Positions 8,855 through 19,104 of a stretch of DNA of 64,000 bases are shown here, in pieces. A model generated the notes under the pieces. The model did no database searches. It saw only the letters and a program-made list of their open reading frames with translations, and was not told the DNA's origin. How positions within the stretch are numbered: position 1 is the first letter of the stretch; each line of letters starts with the position of its first letter. Origin of the DNA: an uncultured Bartonella sp. GTDB taxonomy: Bacteria > Pseudomonadota > Alphaproteobacteria > Rhizobiales > Rhizobiaceae. The stretch spans positions 58,170-122,169 of the forward strand of contig CAMLCZ010000006.1 in assembly GCA_946478665.1 (NCBI GenBank). Reading direction: 5' to 3'. Both the position numbers and the translations under genes were made by a program.

Positions 8855-8892
8855 ATTCTATATAGGAATAATAAGAATGAAATCAATTCATT
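8855..8892. promoter_or_regulatory. Candidate LysR operator dyads in divergent promoter
   Basis: ATTC-N7-GAAT at 8855-8869 is a classic T-N11-A LysR box. A second dyad, AATGAA-N5-TTCATT, lies at 8876-8892. Both sit between the regulator and the cidAB start. Binding is inferred from pattern and position only. Confidence 0.4.
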
Positions 8893-8942
8893 TTACGAAT
8901 GACTAATATTAACTTATCTAACGCTCCACTAGGAGTCTCAAA

Positions 8943-9347
8943 ATGCGCCGTCGTATCAAAGTTCAAACACGTCATTTCGTGCATCATAATATTTTCGCCC
9001 AAATGGGGTTGCTTGCTGTTTTCTGGATCATAGGAGAACTTATTTCCAGATTTTTGCATCTGCCAATTCCAGGCGCAATCATTGGCATGTGTTTGGTGCT
9101 CATTCTTTTGGCAACAGGTAAATTAAGCACATTTAGCATGAAACGCGGTGCAGACTGGCTTATTGCAGAAATGCTATTATTCTTCGTTCCTGCAGTTCTT
9201 GCCTTATTAAATCATAAGGAATTTTTCGGCCTACTTGGCCTAAAAATTCTGGTTGTCATTTTAGGAGGGACATTCGTGGTCATGAGCATTACCGCTCTTA
9301 CCATTGACCTTTGTTATCTCTGGATGTCGCGACATGTCAAACGCTAA
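8943..9347 (+). CDS. CidA/LrgA-family membrane protein
   Basis: A protein of 134 residues with four predicted membrane helices and the family signature LPIPGAIIGMCLVLILL (about 40-56), then MLLFFVPAVLALL. CidA/LrgA proteins are holin-like and with CidB/LrgB form a paired system. In various bacteria it is linked to programmed lysis or to export/uptake of small overflow metabolites such as pyruvate. AGGAG at 8931 lies 7 nt before the ATG. The 3' end overlaps the start of the LrgB-type gene by 14 nt, so the two are translationally coupled. Confidence 0.88.
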   Translation: MRRRIKVQTRHFVHHNIFAQMGLLAVFWIIGELISRFLHLPIPGAIIGMCLVLILLATGKLSTFSMKRGADWLIAEMLLFFVPAVLALLNHKEFFGLLGLKILVVILGGTFVVMSITALTIDLCYLWMSRHVKR

Positions 9348-10044
9348 CTTTTATACAAATCCAATCGTTCAAACAGTTTTTTGGTCTCTCGTTACCATTC
9401 TCTTTTATTTGGTTGCTAAAGCATTTTATAGACGGTTTACCTATTGGTGGCTCACACCATTGGCGGTTACGCCACTTTTGTTAATGATCGTGGTTGTTTC
9501 TCTCAATGGCGATTATGCGCATTATATTAGCGCAACACACTGGCTTGTTGCGGTCCTTGGACCGGTAACTGTCGCCTTTGCAATTCCTATATGGCAACAG
9601 CGTGAAATCATAGCAAAAAACTGGTTTATTTTAACGATTGGTATTGTTGTCGGCTCTGTAACCTCAATGCTATCAGCTTGGGGATTGGCAACACTGTTGC
9701 AATTGGACGATACCTTGCGTCTCAGTTTGATGCCTAGATCCATAAGCACCCCTTTTGCCATGACAGTGTCGGGCGATATAGGCGGTGTACCTGACCTAAC
9801 GGCTGTCTTTGTTGTGTTGACGGGTGTCCTCGGTGCCGCCTTAGGTGAATATATTGTAAAATATATGCCACTTCATTCTTCTCTGGCACGTGGTGCCTTA
9901 TTGGGCATGGGCGCTCATGGTGCAGGCGTTGCCCAAGCTCATAAAATAGGCCATGAGGAAGGTTCTATAGCTGGCCTTGTTATGGTGATGGTTGGTATTG
10001 TTAATGTATTGCTAGCACCAGTCTTAGGTTGGCTATTAAGATAA
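9334..10044 (+). CDS. CidB/LrgB-family membrane protein
   Basis: A protein of 236 residues with about six to seven hydrophobic segments. The family-typical C-terminal block is MPRSISTPFAMTVSGDIGG (about 136-154), GVLGAALGE and RGALLGMGAHGAGVAQA (about 188-204). It is the partner of the upstream CidA-like protein. The frame is open from a TTG at 9304, but the ATG at 9334 gives the usual length and N-terminus. A hairpin terminator follows directly after the stop. Confidence 0.9.
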   Translation: MSNANFYTNPIVQTVFWSLVTILFYLVAKAFYRRFTYWWLTPLAVTPLLLMIVVVSLNGDYAHYISATHWLVAVLGPVTVAFAIPIWQQREIIAKNWFILTIGIVVGSVTSMLSAWGLATLLQLDDTLRLSLMPRSISTPFAMTVSGDIGGVPDLTAVFVVLTGVLGAALGEYIVKYMPLHSSLARGALLGMGAHGAGVAQAHKIGHEEGSIAGLVMVMVGIVNVLLAPVLGWLLR

Positions 10045-10045
10045 G

Positions 10046-10071
10046 CTGGCGTTTTTGCTTAAAAACGCCAG
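10046..10071. terminator. Bidirectional terminator between cidB-like gene and proC
   Basis: CTGGCGTTTTT-GCTT-AAAAACGCCAG is a perfect 11-bp hairpin, 2 nt after the CidB-like stop and 24 nt from the end of proC. The T and A runs inside the stem let it work in both directions. Confidence 0.8.
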
Positions 10072-10094
10072 ATAAAACGCGATCCTCAATATAG

Positions 10095-10913
10095 TCAGTT
10101 ATTGGCTAACTCTTTTGAGCGTTCCGTTGCTGCCTTAACTGTTTCTGTTATTTGTCTTTCAAATGTGCCGTCTTTCATCAATACAGCAAGACCTGCGGCT
10201 GTTGTTCCATTTGGGCTAGTTACGCGTTGTCGTAACACTTCCGGCGTTACATCGTCATTTTCACAAGCTAGCATACCCGCCCCTTTAACCGTCTGCTTAG
10301 CAAGCAGGGTCGCTGTCTTTTCTGATAAGCCACAACTGATACCCGCTTTTGTCAATGCTTCAATCATATAAAAAACATATGCTGGCCCTGATCCCGAAAG
10401 ACCTGTTACAGCATGCATTTGTGTCTCATCATTAATAGAGCTTACAACACCATTGGCGGTCAATAATTTCTCTATAAAGGCATAACTTTCAGTGCTAACA
10501 TTTTTATTAGCATAGGTTACTAACACGCCTTGGCCAATAGCCGCCGGAGTATTGGGCATACAACGCACAATTGCTGCATCACTTCCAAAAATATCTTCGA
10601 AAAATTTGACAGGTAAGCCTGCCGCTATCGTCAAAAATGTCGTTTTTGAACTATATTTTGAGTAAGTAGGAGCAACTTCAGCCATGTGTTGCGGCTTCAC
10701 CGCCAAAATCACAAGATCAGGATTAAACTGTTCTGGAATCTTAGTATGATCTTTTATCCCATGAACCCCTAAATCAACAGCACGTTTAAGATTAGTATCT
10801 GTTGGTTCAACAACATAAACCGATGTTTTTGCAATAATAGCTTTATCAATCCACCCCTTAAGAAGTGCGTATCCCATATTTCCACACCCCACGAGTAACA
10901 CTGTTTTATTCAT
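10095..10913 (-). CDS. proC: Pyrroline-5-carboxylate reductase
   Basis: A protein of 272 residues. The N-terminal Rossmann motif is VLLVGCGNMGYALLKGW (about 5-21), with ILAVKPQHM and IVRCMPNTPAAIGQG (about 115-130). The C-terminal dimerisation and active-site region includes TGLSGSGPAYVFYMIEAL (about 170-187) and the signature VTSPNGTTAAGL (about 235). It makes proline from pyrroline-5-carboxylate with NAD(P)H in the cytoplasm. The length is normal. GGAGTGGGAA precedes the ATG. Proline breakdown (putA) lies 17 kb away in the same window. Confidence 0.95.
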   Translation of the reverse strand: MNKTVLLVGCGNMGYALLKGWIDKAIIAKTSVYVVEPTDTNLKRAVDLGVHGIKDHTKIPEQFNPDLVILAVKPQHMAEVAPTYSKYSSKTTFLTIAAGLPVKFFEDIFGSDAAIVRCMPNTPAAIGQGVLVTYANKNVSTESYAFIEKLLTANGVVSSINDETQMHAVTGLSGSGPAYVFYMIEALTKAGISCGLSEKTATLLAKQTVKGAGMLACENDDVTPEVLRQRVTSPNGTTAAGLAVLMKDGTFERQITETVKAATERSKELANN

Positions 10914-11072
10914 TTCCCACTCCGTTTCTTTATGTAAAACAATAATATTCGTAATAATCTATTATCTTTATATCAGAACTATATTGTCAGCGGTGCAAAT
11001 ATTGCCATAAAGGGATGTTTTCTTGTCTGCAAATACGTTAAAAAAATAGAAATTCTATTGAAAGGAATTTTC

Positions 11073-11972
11073 ATGGCAAACATTATTGACGGAAAAAAGC
11101 TCTCTGAAAAAATCCTTATAAAGGTAAAGGCAGACACGGAAGATCTATACCGACAACATGGGGTAAAACCCGGCATTGCGGTCGTTATCGTGGGAGAAGA
11201 TCCCGCCAGTCAGGTTTATGTTGCTTCAAAAGAAAAGCGCGCTGAAGAGTGTGGCTTTCTTTCAAAAAAATACGCTCTTGCAGCAACAACAAGCGAAGAA
11301 GAGTTGCTATCTTTAATAAAAGAATTGAATGAAGATTCAACGCTTCATGGAATTCTCGTACAATTGCCACTCCCTAAACACATTAATGCAGATCGGGTTA
11401 TACAAACCATTTCTCCCAATAAAGATGTCGACGGTTTCCATTATATAAATGCCGGAAAACTGATGACAGGTGCACTTGATGATGCTTTTGTGCCATGCAC
11501 ACCAGCCGGAGCCATGTTGATGATAGAACAAGCTTTGGGCAAAGATTTATCTGGCAAAGATGCCGTCGTGGTTGGCCGATCGAACATTGTTGGAAAACCA
11601 ATGGCTGCACTTTTATTGGCATCAAATGCGACAGTGACCATTGCGCACAGCCGGACAAGCAAAATTGATGAAGTTTGCCGTAGTGCCGATATTCTTGTTG
11701 CTGCAGTTGGCAAACCACATATGATTAAAGGCGACTGGATTAAACCTGGCGCTACAGTCATCGATGTGGGAATAAATCGTATTCCTGCCCCTGAAAAAGG
11801 TGAAGGCAAAACAAGACTGGTTGGTGATGTTGATTATATTCCAGCTGAAAAAGTGGCCGATTTTATCACCCCTGTGCCTGGTGGTGTTGGTCCTATGACC
11901 ATTGCAATGCTGATGGTCAATACATTAAAGGCTGCATGTCTAGCCAATAAATTGCCTATACCGAAATTTTAG
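11073..11972 (+). CDS. folD: Methylenetetrahydrofolate dehydrogenase / cyclohydrolase
   Basis: A protein of 299 residues from [10 protein letters not shown]. Signatures are [14 protein letters not shown] with the catalytic Lys (about 52-65), [22 protein letters not shown] [10 protein letters not shown], and [17 protein letters not shown] (about 165-181), ending in [15 protein letters not shown]. It interconverts 5,10-methylene- and 10-formyl-THF with NADP. An in-frame TTG at 11058 would give a longer product, but AAAGGA at 11060 is placed correctly for the ATG at 11073. It is monocistronic, ending at a shared terminator. Confidence 0.95.
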   Translation: MANIIDGKKLSEKILIKVKADTEDLYRQHGVKPGIAVVIVGEDPASQVYVASKEKRAEECGFLSKKYALAATTSEEELLSLIKELNEDSTLHGILVQLPLPKHINADRVIQTISPNKDVDGFHYINAGKLMTGALDDAFVPCTPAGAMLMIEQALGKDLSGKDAVVVGRSNIVGKPMAALLLASNATVTIAHSRTSKIDEVCRSADILVAAVGKPHMIKGDWIKPGATVIDVGINRIPAPEKGEGKTRLVGDVDYIPAEKVADFITPVPGGVGPMTIAMLMVNTLKAACLANKLPIPKF

Positions 11973-11996
11973 ATCCATATTTTTAAGGCAATAAAT

Positions 11997-12028
11997 AAAG
12001 CCATTTTATCGAGAGATAAAATGGCTTT
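11997..12028. terminator. Bidirectional terminator between folD and edd
   Basis: AAAGCCATTTTATC-GAGA-GATAAAATGGCTTT is a perfect 14-bp stem between two convergent genes. It has A and T runs on both flanks. Confidence 0.85.
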
Positions 12029-12057
12029 AAATTATGACAGTGCTTAACTTTAAAAAC

Positions 12058-13893
12058 TTATTTCGTGTTATGACCTACCACAACGCTTGCCCCTTGATCC
12101 GCACGACCAACGCACTGTCTGAAGGCATGAAATAATTCTCGACCAATACCAAATTCATTGGCTGACAAGTCAGGATGCGTAATTTGACGTTGATTGAATT
12201 CTTTCTCATCAACCATAATCGTCAACGTTCCATGCCCTGCATCAAGTCGCACAATATCGCCATCTCTCAATCGTGCAATCGGTCCATTATCCAAAGCTTC
12301 CGGCGTAACATGGATTGCTGCTGGTATTTTGCCAGATGCCCCAGACATACGCCCATCAGTAACCAAAGCAATTTTCTGTCCCCGATCTTGTAAAATACCA
12401 AGAATAGTGGTCAATTTGTGTAATTCTGGCATACCATTCGCTTTTGGTCCTTGATAACGAATAACCGCAACAAAGTCCTTGCCGTCAAGTTCGCCAGATT
12501 TGAAGGCATCCTGTAATCCAGCTTGGTCATTAAAAACCCGAACGGGCGCCTCTATAAACCAATGTTCAGGCGCCACCGCAGAAACTTTGATAATTGCAGC
12601 CCCCATATTGCCCGATAAAACCCTGATACCACCGTCTGGTTGAAATGGTTTTTTCCAGCCTGCTAGAACTTTTTCATCACCACTAACATCTGGTGCTGGT
12701 TCACGGATCACACTACCATCAGAACCAAGTTTTGGTTCACTTGCATAAGCTTCTAATCCTTCACCAAAAACAGTATGCACATCGTCATGCACCAGCCCTG
12801 CTTCTAGTAATTGGCGGATAAGAAATCCCATACCACCGGCGGCATGGAAATAATTAACATCTGCCAAGCCATTTGGATAAACACGCGCCAAGAGAGGAAC
12901 CGCAGCAGAGATTTCTGCTATATCATGCCATGTCAGTGTAATACCTGCCGCATGCGCCATTGCAATGAGATGAATTGTATGATTGGTCGATCCACCCGTG
13001 GCGTTTAGGCCAACAATTGCATTCACAAAGGAGCGCTCATCAATCATCGCACCTACTGGCATATAAGAATTACCCAGTGAGGTTATTTGCAATGCACGCT
13101 TTGTCGCCTCTATCGTTAATGCGTCGCGCAAAGGCGTATTTGGATTTATGAACGATGCCCCTGGCATATGCAATCCCATCATTTCCATCATCATTTGATT
13201 GGAATTGGCAGTACCGTAAAACGTACACGTGCCCGGTCCATGATAAGATGTTGATTCAGACTCGAGCAAAGCCCGCCTATCCACCTTGCCTTCTGCATAT
13301 AACTGGCGGATCTTGGCTTTTTTATCGTTTCCTTGACCTGTTGTCATTGGACCGGCTGGAACAAAGATCGCCGGTATATGCCCAAATGTCAGCGCTGCAA
13401 TAACGAGACCAGGAACAATTTTATCACAAATGCCAAGATATAACGCTGCATCAAACACGTCATGTGAAAGACCTACTGCCGCAGCCATAGCAATCACATC
13501 ACGTGAAAACAAGGACAGCTCCATACCCGGATAACCTTGCGTGACACCATCGCACATCGCTGGTACACCACTGGCAACTTCAGCAACACCACCAGCTTCT
13601 CTTGCTGCTTTTTTTATAAGTTCAGGAAAAGTTTCAAATGGCTGATGTGCTGACAGCATATCATTATAGGCTGTTATAATACCTATATTTCCAACAACAT
13701 CATCCTTCAGCCGTTCTTTATCCAATGGACCACACGCTGCAAAACTATGCGCTTGATTGGCACATGCAAAAAAACTTCTTCTCGGACGATTTGTTGCCGC
13801 TTTCTCTATACGATCAAGATATATCTCGCGCTTTGCCTTGGATCTTTCACGAATACGATCCGTAATGTCCGCAATTGTACGAGAAAGAGCCAT
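12058..13893 (-). CDS. edd: 6-phosphogluconate dehydratase
   Basis: A protein of 611 residues, normal for Edd and longer at the N-terminus than IlvD. Visible features are the iron-sulfur cysteines in [10 protein letters not shown] (about 105-115) and [12 protein letters not shown] (about 150), [15 protein letters not shown], and the C-terminal [17 protein letters not shown] block (about 525-541). It converts 6-phosphogluconate to KDPG, the committing step of the Entner-Doudoroff pathway, and needs a [4Fe-4S] cluster. It is last in the zwf-pgl-edd operon, 14 nt after pgl. The aldolase eda is not in the window. Confidence 0.95.
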   Translation of the reverse strand: MALSRTIADITDRIRERSKAKREIYLDRIEKAATNRPRRSFFACANQAHSFAACGPLDKERLKDDVVGNIGIITAYNDMLSAHQPFETFPELIKKAAREAGGVAEVASGVPAMCDGVTQGYPGMELSLFSRDVIAMAAAVGLSHDVFDAALYLGICDKIVPGLVIAALTFGHIPAIFVPAGPMTTGQGNDKKAKIRQLYAEGKVDRRALLESESTSYHGPGTCTFYGTANSNQMMMEMMGLHMPGASFINPNTPLRDALTIEATKRALQITSLGNSYMPVGAMIDERSFVNAIVGLNATGGSTNHTIHLIAMAHAAGITLTWHDIAEISAAVPLLARVYPNGLADVNYFHAAGGMGFLIRQLLEAGLVHDDVHTVFGEGLEAYASEPKLGSDGSVIREPAPDVSGDEKVLAGWKKPFQPDGGIRVLSGNMGAAIIKVSAVAPEHWFIEAPVRVFNDQAGLQDAFKSGELDGKDFVAVIRYQGPKANGMPELHKLTTILGILQDRGQKIALVTDGRMSGASGKIPAAIHVTPEALDNGPIARLRDGDIVRLDAGHGTLTIMVDEKEFNQRQITHPDLSANEFGIGRELFHAFRQCVGRADQGASVVVGHNTK

Positions 13894-13907
13894 TATCCTA
13901 ATCTCCG

Positions 13908-14675
13908 TTATACCGATATTGTATCAAAAAGCGCATTATTGCCTGCCACATCCCGTTTATCTTCTTCATTCGGTGCCCAATAAACCTGAATTGGATGAAG
14001 CGAGTGTCTTAAAACAGCTCTGATTGGCAATTCTTTTTCCGGACCATCTTGCAAAGCTTGTTCAAAGACTTCCAATTTTTCACGGCCTTCGAGATGTAGC
14101 GCGATAAACCGTGACTGCGCAATAATTGGCAATGTCAATGTCAACCGTGCTTCAGTTAATCCTTTTGCATGAATTGGCAGTACCAAAGCACGACAATGCG
14201 GATCAATAGCCTGTTTCAACCGGTCGCCTCCCGGAAAGAAAGAAGCTGTATGCCCATCAGACCCCATACCAAGCACAACAACATCAAAAGGCTGTGGCAA
14301 ACCGTTTATACGACTAGCAGCAGAAAATGCACCAAGCTCAGCGGTAATGGAAGGGTGATAAAGACCATAAAACCGCGCTTTTGATGCAAAGTTTTGCAAC
14401 AATGTACTGCGCACGAGGCGTTCATTGGATCGCTCATCAGTAACAGGAACAAAACGCTCGTCCACTAAGGTAATAAGTATATTCTTCCAGTCAATATCTG
14501 CCTTGGCTAGATAATGGAAAAAAAGTTCAGGCGTTTTTCCCCCTGAAACAGCCATGACAGCCTGTTTGCGCTCAACGACGGCTACACTCAATTCTGCCGC
14601 CACTCGATCAGCCAATGCAGAAGCAAGTGCAGCTGGTGTATCGAAATTCAGCTGGTTAGTATCCATTAAACTCAT
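13908..14675 (-). CDS. pgl: 6-phosphogluconolactonase
   Basis: A protein of 255 residues of the DevB/NagB-like fold. Family motifs are [15 protein letters not shown] (about 43-57), [18 protein letters not shown] (about 72-89) and [17 protein letters not shown] (about 135-151). It hydrolyses 6-phosphogluconolactone to 6-phosphogluconate. It lies between zwf (9 nt upstream) and edd (14 nt downstream), so all three steps from glucose-6-phosphate to KDPG are made from one transcript. AGGG lies 8 nt before the ATG. Confidence 0.94.
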   Translation of the reverse strand: MSLMDTNQLNFDTPAALASALADRVAAELSVAVVERKQAVMAVSGGKTPELFFHYLAKADIDWKNILITLVDERFVPVTDERSNERLVRSTLLQNFASKARFYGLYHPSITAELGAFSAASRINGLPQPFDVVVLGMGSDGHTASFFPGGDRLKQAIDPHCRALVLPIHAKGLTEARLTLTLPIIAQSRFIALHLEGREKLEVFEQALQDGPEKELPIRAVLRHSLHPIQVYWAPNEEDKRDVAGNNALFDTISV

Positions 14676-14684
14676 TGTAATACC

Positions 14685-16160
14685 CTACACTGTATCATTC
14701 CAAGTACGACCATCACGTTCTATCAATGCGATAGATTTGGATGGGCCCCATGTACCTGCTGTATAACCTTGAACCGGTAATTTTGTTGCATCCCAACCTT
14801 CTTCAATCGGATCAACAAATCCCCATGCTGCTTCTACCTCGTCCCGACGCATGAATAATGTTTGATTGCCACGGACAACATCCATCAACAACCGCTCATA
14901 CGCGTCCGGATTACGCACTGAAAATGAATCAGCAAAAGTCATATCAAGAGGAATGTGGCGCAACCGCATACCCCCTGGCCCTGGATCTTTAATCATCAGC
15001 CATTGTTTTACACCTTCATCTGGCTGCAATCTGATGACCAAACGATTAGGCACAATTTCCCCTGCATCCTCTCCAAAAATATTGTGCGGAATAGGTTTAA
15101 AAGTGACGACAATTTCTGACATTCTGGTGGCCATGCGTTTACCTGTACGCAAGTAGAATGGTGTACCAGCCCAACGCCAATTATTGACATCAACTTTTAA
15201 AGCAACAAATGTTTCTGTGTTGCTTTTATCCTGCTTTAAATCGTCCAAGTAAGAGCCTACAGGACCACTTGTTGAAGCACCGGCAAGATATTGCCCCCTA
15301 ACTGTATGTGTCATAACATTATGCGCATCAATACGACCGAGGGAATGAAGTACTTTTAATTTCTCATCACGAACAACATTGGCTGTGTTAGCTGATGGGG
15401 GTTCCATAGCAACTAAACAGAGAAGCTGTAACATATGGTTTTGCACCATATCACGTAAAGCTCCTGCATTATCGTAATAACCGCCACGTCCTTCAACGCC
15501 GACCGATTCCGCAACCGTAATTTGAACGTGGTCAATATGGTTTGAATTCCATAGCGGTTCATAAAGCGCATTTGCAAAACGCAATGCCATCAAATTTTGA
15601 ACCGTTTCCTTACCAAGATAATGGTCAATACGGAAAATCTGATTTTCGTTAAACACACGTGCTAATGTATCATTGAGGTGTTTTGCTGTTTCCCTATCGC
15701 GACCAATTGGCTTTTCAACGATAATACGTGTCTGATCTGTGACGAGACCATTTTTACCCAATCGCTCTGCTATGCCACCAAATAATGTAGGGCTTACGGC
15801 CATATAAAATGCGCGTATTTCGGCAGGTGATGTATTGATTTTCTGTTTTAACGCTGCCCAGCCTTTATCTGAGGTAGCATCCACTGAAACATAATTTAAT
15901 CGTTTTAAAAAACGCTCCAATTCATCTTTATCAATATCACCAGCAACAACGTGCTTTTCAATCGCTTGACGCGCGAATTTTCTATATTCATCGTCCGTCA
16001 TCTCCGAACGTGAAGTACCAATAATACGCGTTGGTTCACTAAATTGTCCGGTACATTGGCGGTGGTAAAGTGCAGGGAAGAGTTTTCTTTCCGCAAGGTC
16101 ACCTGCTCCACCAAATACGATACAATCAAAAGGAGGTATCGGAATTATTTTGCTCACCAT
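14685..16160 (-). CDS. zwf: Glucose-6-phosphate 1-dehydrogenase
   Basis: A protein of 491 residues. The N-terminal nucleotide-binding region is DCIVFGGAGDLAERKLFPALY (about 12-32). The catalytic signature RIDHYLGKE is at about 178-186, EKPIGRD lies before it, and FYLRTGKRM after. It oxidises glucose-6-phosphate to the lactone with NADP and feeds the Entner-Doudoroff enzymes behind it. It is first gene of the operon. The 224 bp upstream (16161-16384) hold its promoter and no recognisable gene. Confidence 0.95.
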   Translation of the reverse strand: MVSKIIPIPPFDCIVFGGAGDLAERKLFPALYHRQCTGQFSEPTRIIGTSRSEMTDDEYRKFARQAIEKHVVAGDIDKDELERFLKRLNYVSVDATSDKGWAALKQKINTSPAEIRAFYMAVSPTLFGGIAERLGKNGLVTDQTRIIVEKPIGRDRETAKHLNDTLARVFNENQIFRIDHYLGKETVQNLMALRFANALYEPLWNSNHIDHVQITVAESVGVEGRGGYYDNAGALRDMVQNHMLQLLCLVAMEPPSANTANVVRDEKLKVLHSLGRIDAHNVMTHTVRGQYLAGASTSGPVGSYLDDLKQDKSNTETFVALKVDVNNWRWAGTPFYLRTGKRMATRMSEIVVTFKPIPHNIFGEDAGEIVPNRLVIRLQPDEGVKQWLMIKDPGPGGMRLRHIPLDMTFADSFSVRNPDAYERLLMDVVRGNQTLFMRRDEVEAAWGFVDPIEEGWDATKLPVQGYTAGTWGPSKSIALIERDGRTWNDTV

Positions 16161-16384
16161 GGAAGTGTCCGTTGTTAGGAACAGCTTTTGCAGCCGTAAA
16201 CCATATTAATATGTTAACATATAAGCAGATAGGTACTGAATAAGCTGTTAATTTTCGCGTTTTTCTTCGGATAAAATAAACTTTCCAGTTTGATTGGCCA
16301 GATAATGAGCTCTTATGCAAACGACAAGTGCCTATCAAATATATATTCTATAGTGAAACGCCAATTCCTTAAATTTGGTTTGGA

Positions 16385-17668
16385 TTAAAAGCGATCCATT
16401 AACGCAAACCATTGCATAGCAAGAAAAAGCAATGGTCTTCGCAACCAGCTTCCACCTGGGAACGCTGAAATATGTAAATCTTTTAAGAGATTGATCCGAT
16501 CTGACTTTCCACAAACAGATTCGGCATATAATTTTCCAACGAATGGCGCCATCATCACACCATGTCCCGAATAGCCCCCACAATAGGTAACACCCGGCAT
16601 AATATCCCTTATAAAAGGCATTCTCTCTACTGTAATGGCAACGGTACCACCCCAATAATGACTTAATGCAATCTGCTTTAGTTTTGGAAACACTTCACTT
16701 ACTTGCCGACGAATACGAATTTCAAGATCATTAGGAACCTGACGATCATAACTTTCTGCTCCACCGAAAAGTAAGCGATTGTCTCTACTTTTACGGAAAT
16801 ACCGTACAACGAAGCGAGAATCGTCAACAGATTCGCCACCACGTAATATTTCACTATCAATCGAGAGCGGAGATGTTGCACCAATATAAGAGCGTATTGG
16901 AACGATGTATTTTTCAACACCAGAGCGGAACCCTAAATGATAACCATTACTCGCCAGCAAAACCCGATCAGCCTTAATCTGCGCTTTGGATGTTGTTAAA
17001 ACACATTTCCCTTCACTGCGTTCTAACGCAGTAACAAGCGTATTTTCATAAAGTAAGGCACCAGCCTTATCGGCTGCTTTTGCAAGAGCAATAACAAATT
17101 TTAATGGATTGATATGTCCCGTTCCGACATCTCGAATGCCAGCATGATAAAAATCCGATCCTAGACGATCTGCCGTCTCCGCCTTATCCATAAATGTTAG
17201 ATGGTTATATCCATAGCGGCACATAGTTTCGACATGTGCCTGATACGCTTTTATTTCACGTTTTTTGTGAACCAGAGACAAATGTCCCTGCACGTAGTCA
17301 ATATCAACATCACCCATACGGCAAAATTGTAAAATATCGTTTTTGGCTTCTTCTGTTAGATCAAATAAAACTTTTGTCCGTTCATATCCGTAATGTTTTT
17401 CAAGCGTTTCTACCCATTGTCTTTGGCCTGTTCCTAATTGACCGCCATTGCGCCCTGAAGCACCATCGCCAAAACGAGCAGCATCAAGTAAAACAACTTT
17501 CAATCCAGATTTTGCCAAATTCAATGCCGCTGAAAGGCCGGTAAATCCACCGCCCACAATTGCTATATCGCACACTATATTATCGGTCAGAATAGGATAG
17601 GCAGGCCTATCGGCAACACTATATTCATACCATGATGACCCAGGCGATATGCTATTTTGACGGAACAT
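16385..17668 (-). CDS. puuB: FAD-dependent oxidoreductase, gamma-glutamylputrescine oxidase-like
   Basis: A protein of 427 residues from MFRQNSISPGSSWYEYS. The DAO-type FAD fold is shown by CDIAIVGGGFTGLSAALNLAKSG (about 32-54) and GASGRNGGQL with the flavin-contacting region. The C-terminal YCGGYSGHGVMMAPFVGKLYAE (about 375-396) is typical of PuuB/OrdL. It would oxidise gamma-glutamylputrescine to the aldehyde with O2. The start at 17668 has AGGA about 9 nt upstream; the longer frame would overlap the puuA-like gene. It follows that gene by 11 nt, which supports the polyamine role, but related amine substrates are possible. Confidence 0.8.
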   Translation of the reverse strand: MFRQNSISPGSSWYEYSVADRPAYPILTDNIVCDIAIVGGGFTGLSAALNLAKSGLKVVLLDAARFGDGASGRNGGQLGTGQRQWVETLEKHYGYERTKVLFDLTEEAKNDILQFCRMGDVDIDYVQGHLSLVHKKREIKAYQAHVETMCRYGYNHLTFMDKAETADRLGSDFYHAGIRDVGTGHINPLKFVIALAKAADKAGALLYENTLVTALERSEGKCVLTTSKAQIKADRVLLASNGYHLGFRSGVEKYIVPIRSYIGATSPLSIDSEILRGGESVDDSRFVVRYFRKSRDNRLLFGGAESYDRQVPNDLEIRIRRQVSEVFPKLKQIALSHYWGGTVAITVERMPFIRDIMPGVTYCGGYSGHGVMMAPFVGKLYAESVCGKSDRINLLKDLHISAFPGGSWLRRPLLFLAMQWFALMDRF

Positions 17669-17679
17669 CGAGGTGTTTC

Positions 17680-19104
17680 CTAAACATTCAACAAAAGATA
17701 TTCGCGCTCCCATGGACTAATCACATCCATGAAAGTTTCAAATTCTTGTCTTTTTATCGCAGCATAAGTTGTTACAAACGCATCGCCTAACACTGCGCGT
17801 AAGCGTTTGTCATCTTCAAACAAAGCAACAGCCTCTACCAATCCACGTGGCAATTCTATGTGATTAAGATTGACAGTATCGGTGGCTGGTTCATCTGGCT
17901 TAATCTTATCCTGCAAGCCTATCAAACCACATGCCAATGATGCGGCCAAAGCAAGATAGGGATTTGCATCAGAAGATGGAATCCGGTTTTCCACGCGCCT
18001 TGATTGCGGATCGGAACGTGGGACGCGAAAAGCGGTGGTGCGATTATCATACCCCCAGCGCAAATTGACGGGCGCCGACACATCTGGCACAAGCCGCCGA
18101 TAGGAATTGACATAAGGCGCCAACATAACCAGCGCATTGGCCATGTGTTTTTGTAAACCACCGATAAAATGATAAAATGCTTCACTCTCACTATTATCGG
18201 GGTTGGTAAAAATGTTATTTCCAGTTTTTATATCAACAATAGACTGATGTATATGCATTGCCGAACCGGGCTGCCCCTGAATAGGTTTTGCCATGAAAGT
18301 TGCATACATATCATGCTTTAACGCCGCTTCACGAATAGTACGTTTAAATAAAAACACCTGATCGGCTAGCTCAACAGGATCGCCATGGCGCAAGTTGATT
18401 TCCAACTGTCCTGCACCTTCTTCGTGAATCAATGTATCAATTTCTAAACCTTGTGCTTCAGAAAAATGATACATATCATCAATCAGTTCATCGAATTCAT
18501 TGACGCCTGCAATGGAATAGCCCTGTCCTCCGCCAATAGCACGCCCCGAACGGCCTACTGGTGGTGTCAGAGGGTAATCCGGATCAGGATTATTTTGTAC
18601 AAGATAGAATTCAATTTCCGGTGCAACAACTGGCTTTAAACCCAAATTTGTATAAGCCTCAACAATGTTGCGTAAGACATTTCGCGGCGTAAATTCCACG
18701 CGTGAGCCATTCTGGTAAACGATATCACAAATGACCTGTGCTGTTGGATCATCTTCCCATGGAACAACACTTAATGTCGCAAGATCCGGTTCCAGTCGCA
18801 AATCACCATCGTTTTCTGGATACTGGAAGCCATTGCCATTTTCTGGATAATCACCTGTAATAGTTGCCATAAATACAGCAGATGGCAGCGCCAAAGATGT
18901 GTTTGAGGTAAATTTCTTTGATGGCATCATTTTGCCGCGCGCCACACCCGCCTGATCGGGTGTAATACATTCAATATCCTCAATACCACGCAAGGCCAGC
19001 CATTCGGACGCTTCGCGCCAATTGCCTACCCCAAATATTTTTTTCAAATAGGAAGAAGTGTCTGATTCGGTATTGTTTGTTGTTGAGTCGTTATCAGTTG
19101 TCAT
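17680..19104 (-). CDS. puuA: Glutamine synthetase-family protein, gamma-glutamylputrescine synthetase-like
   Basis: A protein of 474 residues of the GS-III/PuuA type. Motifs are VVAPEIEFYLV (metal-binding Glu, about 160-170), HEEGAGQLEINL (about 229-240), GSAMHIHQSI (ammonia/nucleotide region, about 283-292), NLRWGYDNRTTAFRVP (about 345) and ENRIPSSDANPYLALAA. It lacks the adenylylation-type C-terminus of GlnA. The pairing with the DAO-type oxidase behind it indicates ATP-dependent glutamylation of putrescine or another amine. It is the first gene of the operon. The 5' region contains a dyad flanked by direct repeats. Confidence 0.85.
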   Translation of the reverse strand: MTTDNDSTTNNTESDTSSYLKKIFGVGNWREASEWLALRGIEDIECITPDQAGVARGKMMPSKKFTSNTSLALPSAVFMATITGDYPENGNGFQYPENDGDLRLEPDLATLSVVPWEDDPTAQVICDIVYQNGSRVEFTPRNVLRNIVEAYTNLGLKPVVAPEIEFYLVQNNPDPDYPLTPPVGRSGRAIGGGQGYSIAGVNEFDELIDDMYHFSEAQGLEIDTLIHEEGAGQLEINLRHGDPVELADQVFLFKRTIREAALKHDMYATFMAKPIQGQPGSAMHIHQSIVDIKTGNNIFTNPDNSESEAFYHFIGGLQKHMANALVMLAPYVNSYRRLVPDVSAPVNLRWGYDNRTTAFRVPRSDPQSRRVENRIPSSDANPYLALAASLACGLIGLQDKIKPDEPATDTVNLNHIELPRGLVEAVALFEDDKRLRAVLGDAFVTTYAAIKRQEFETFMDVISPWEREYLLLNV

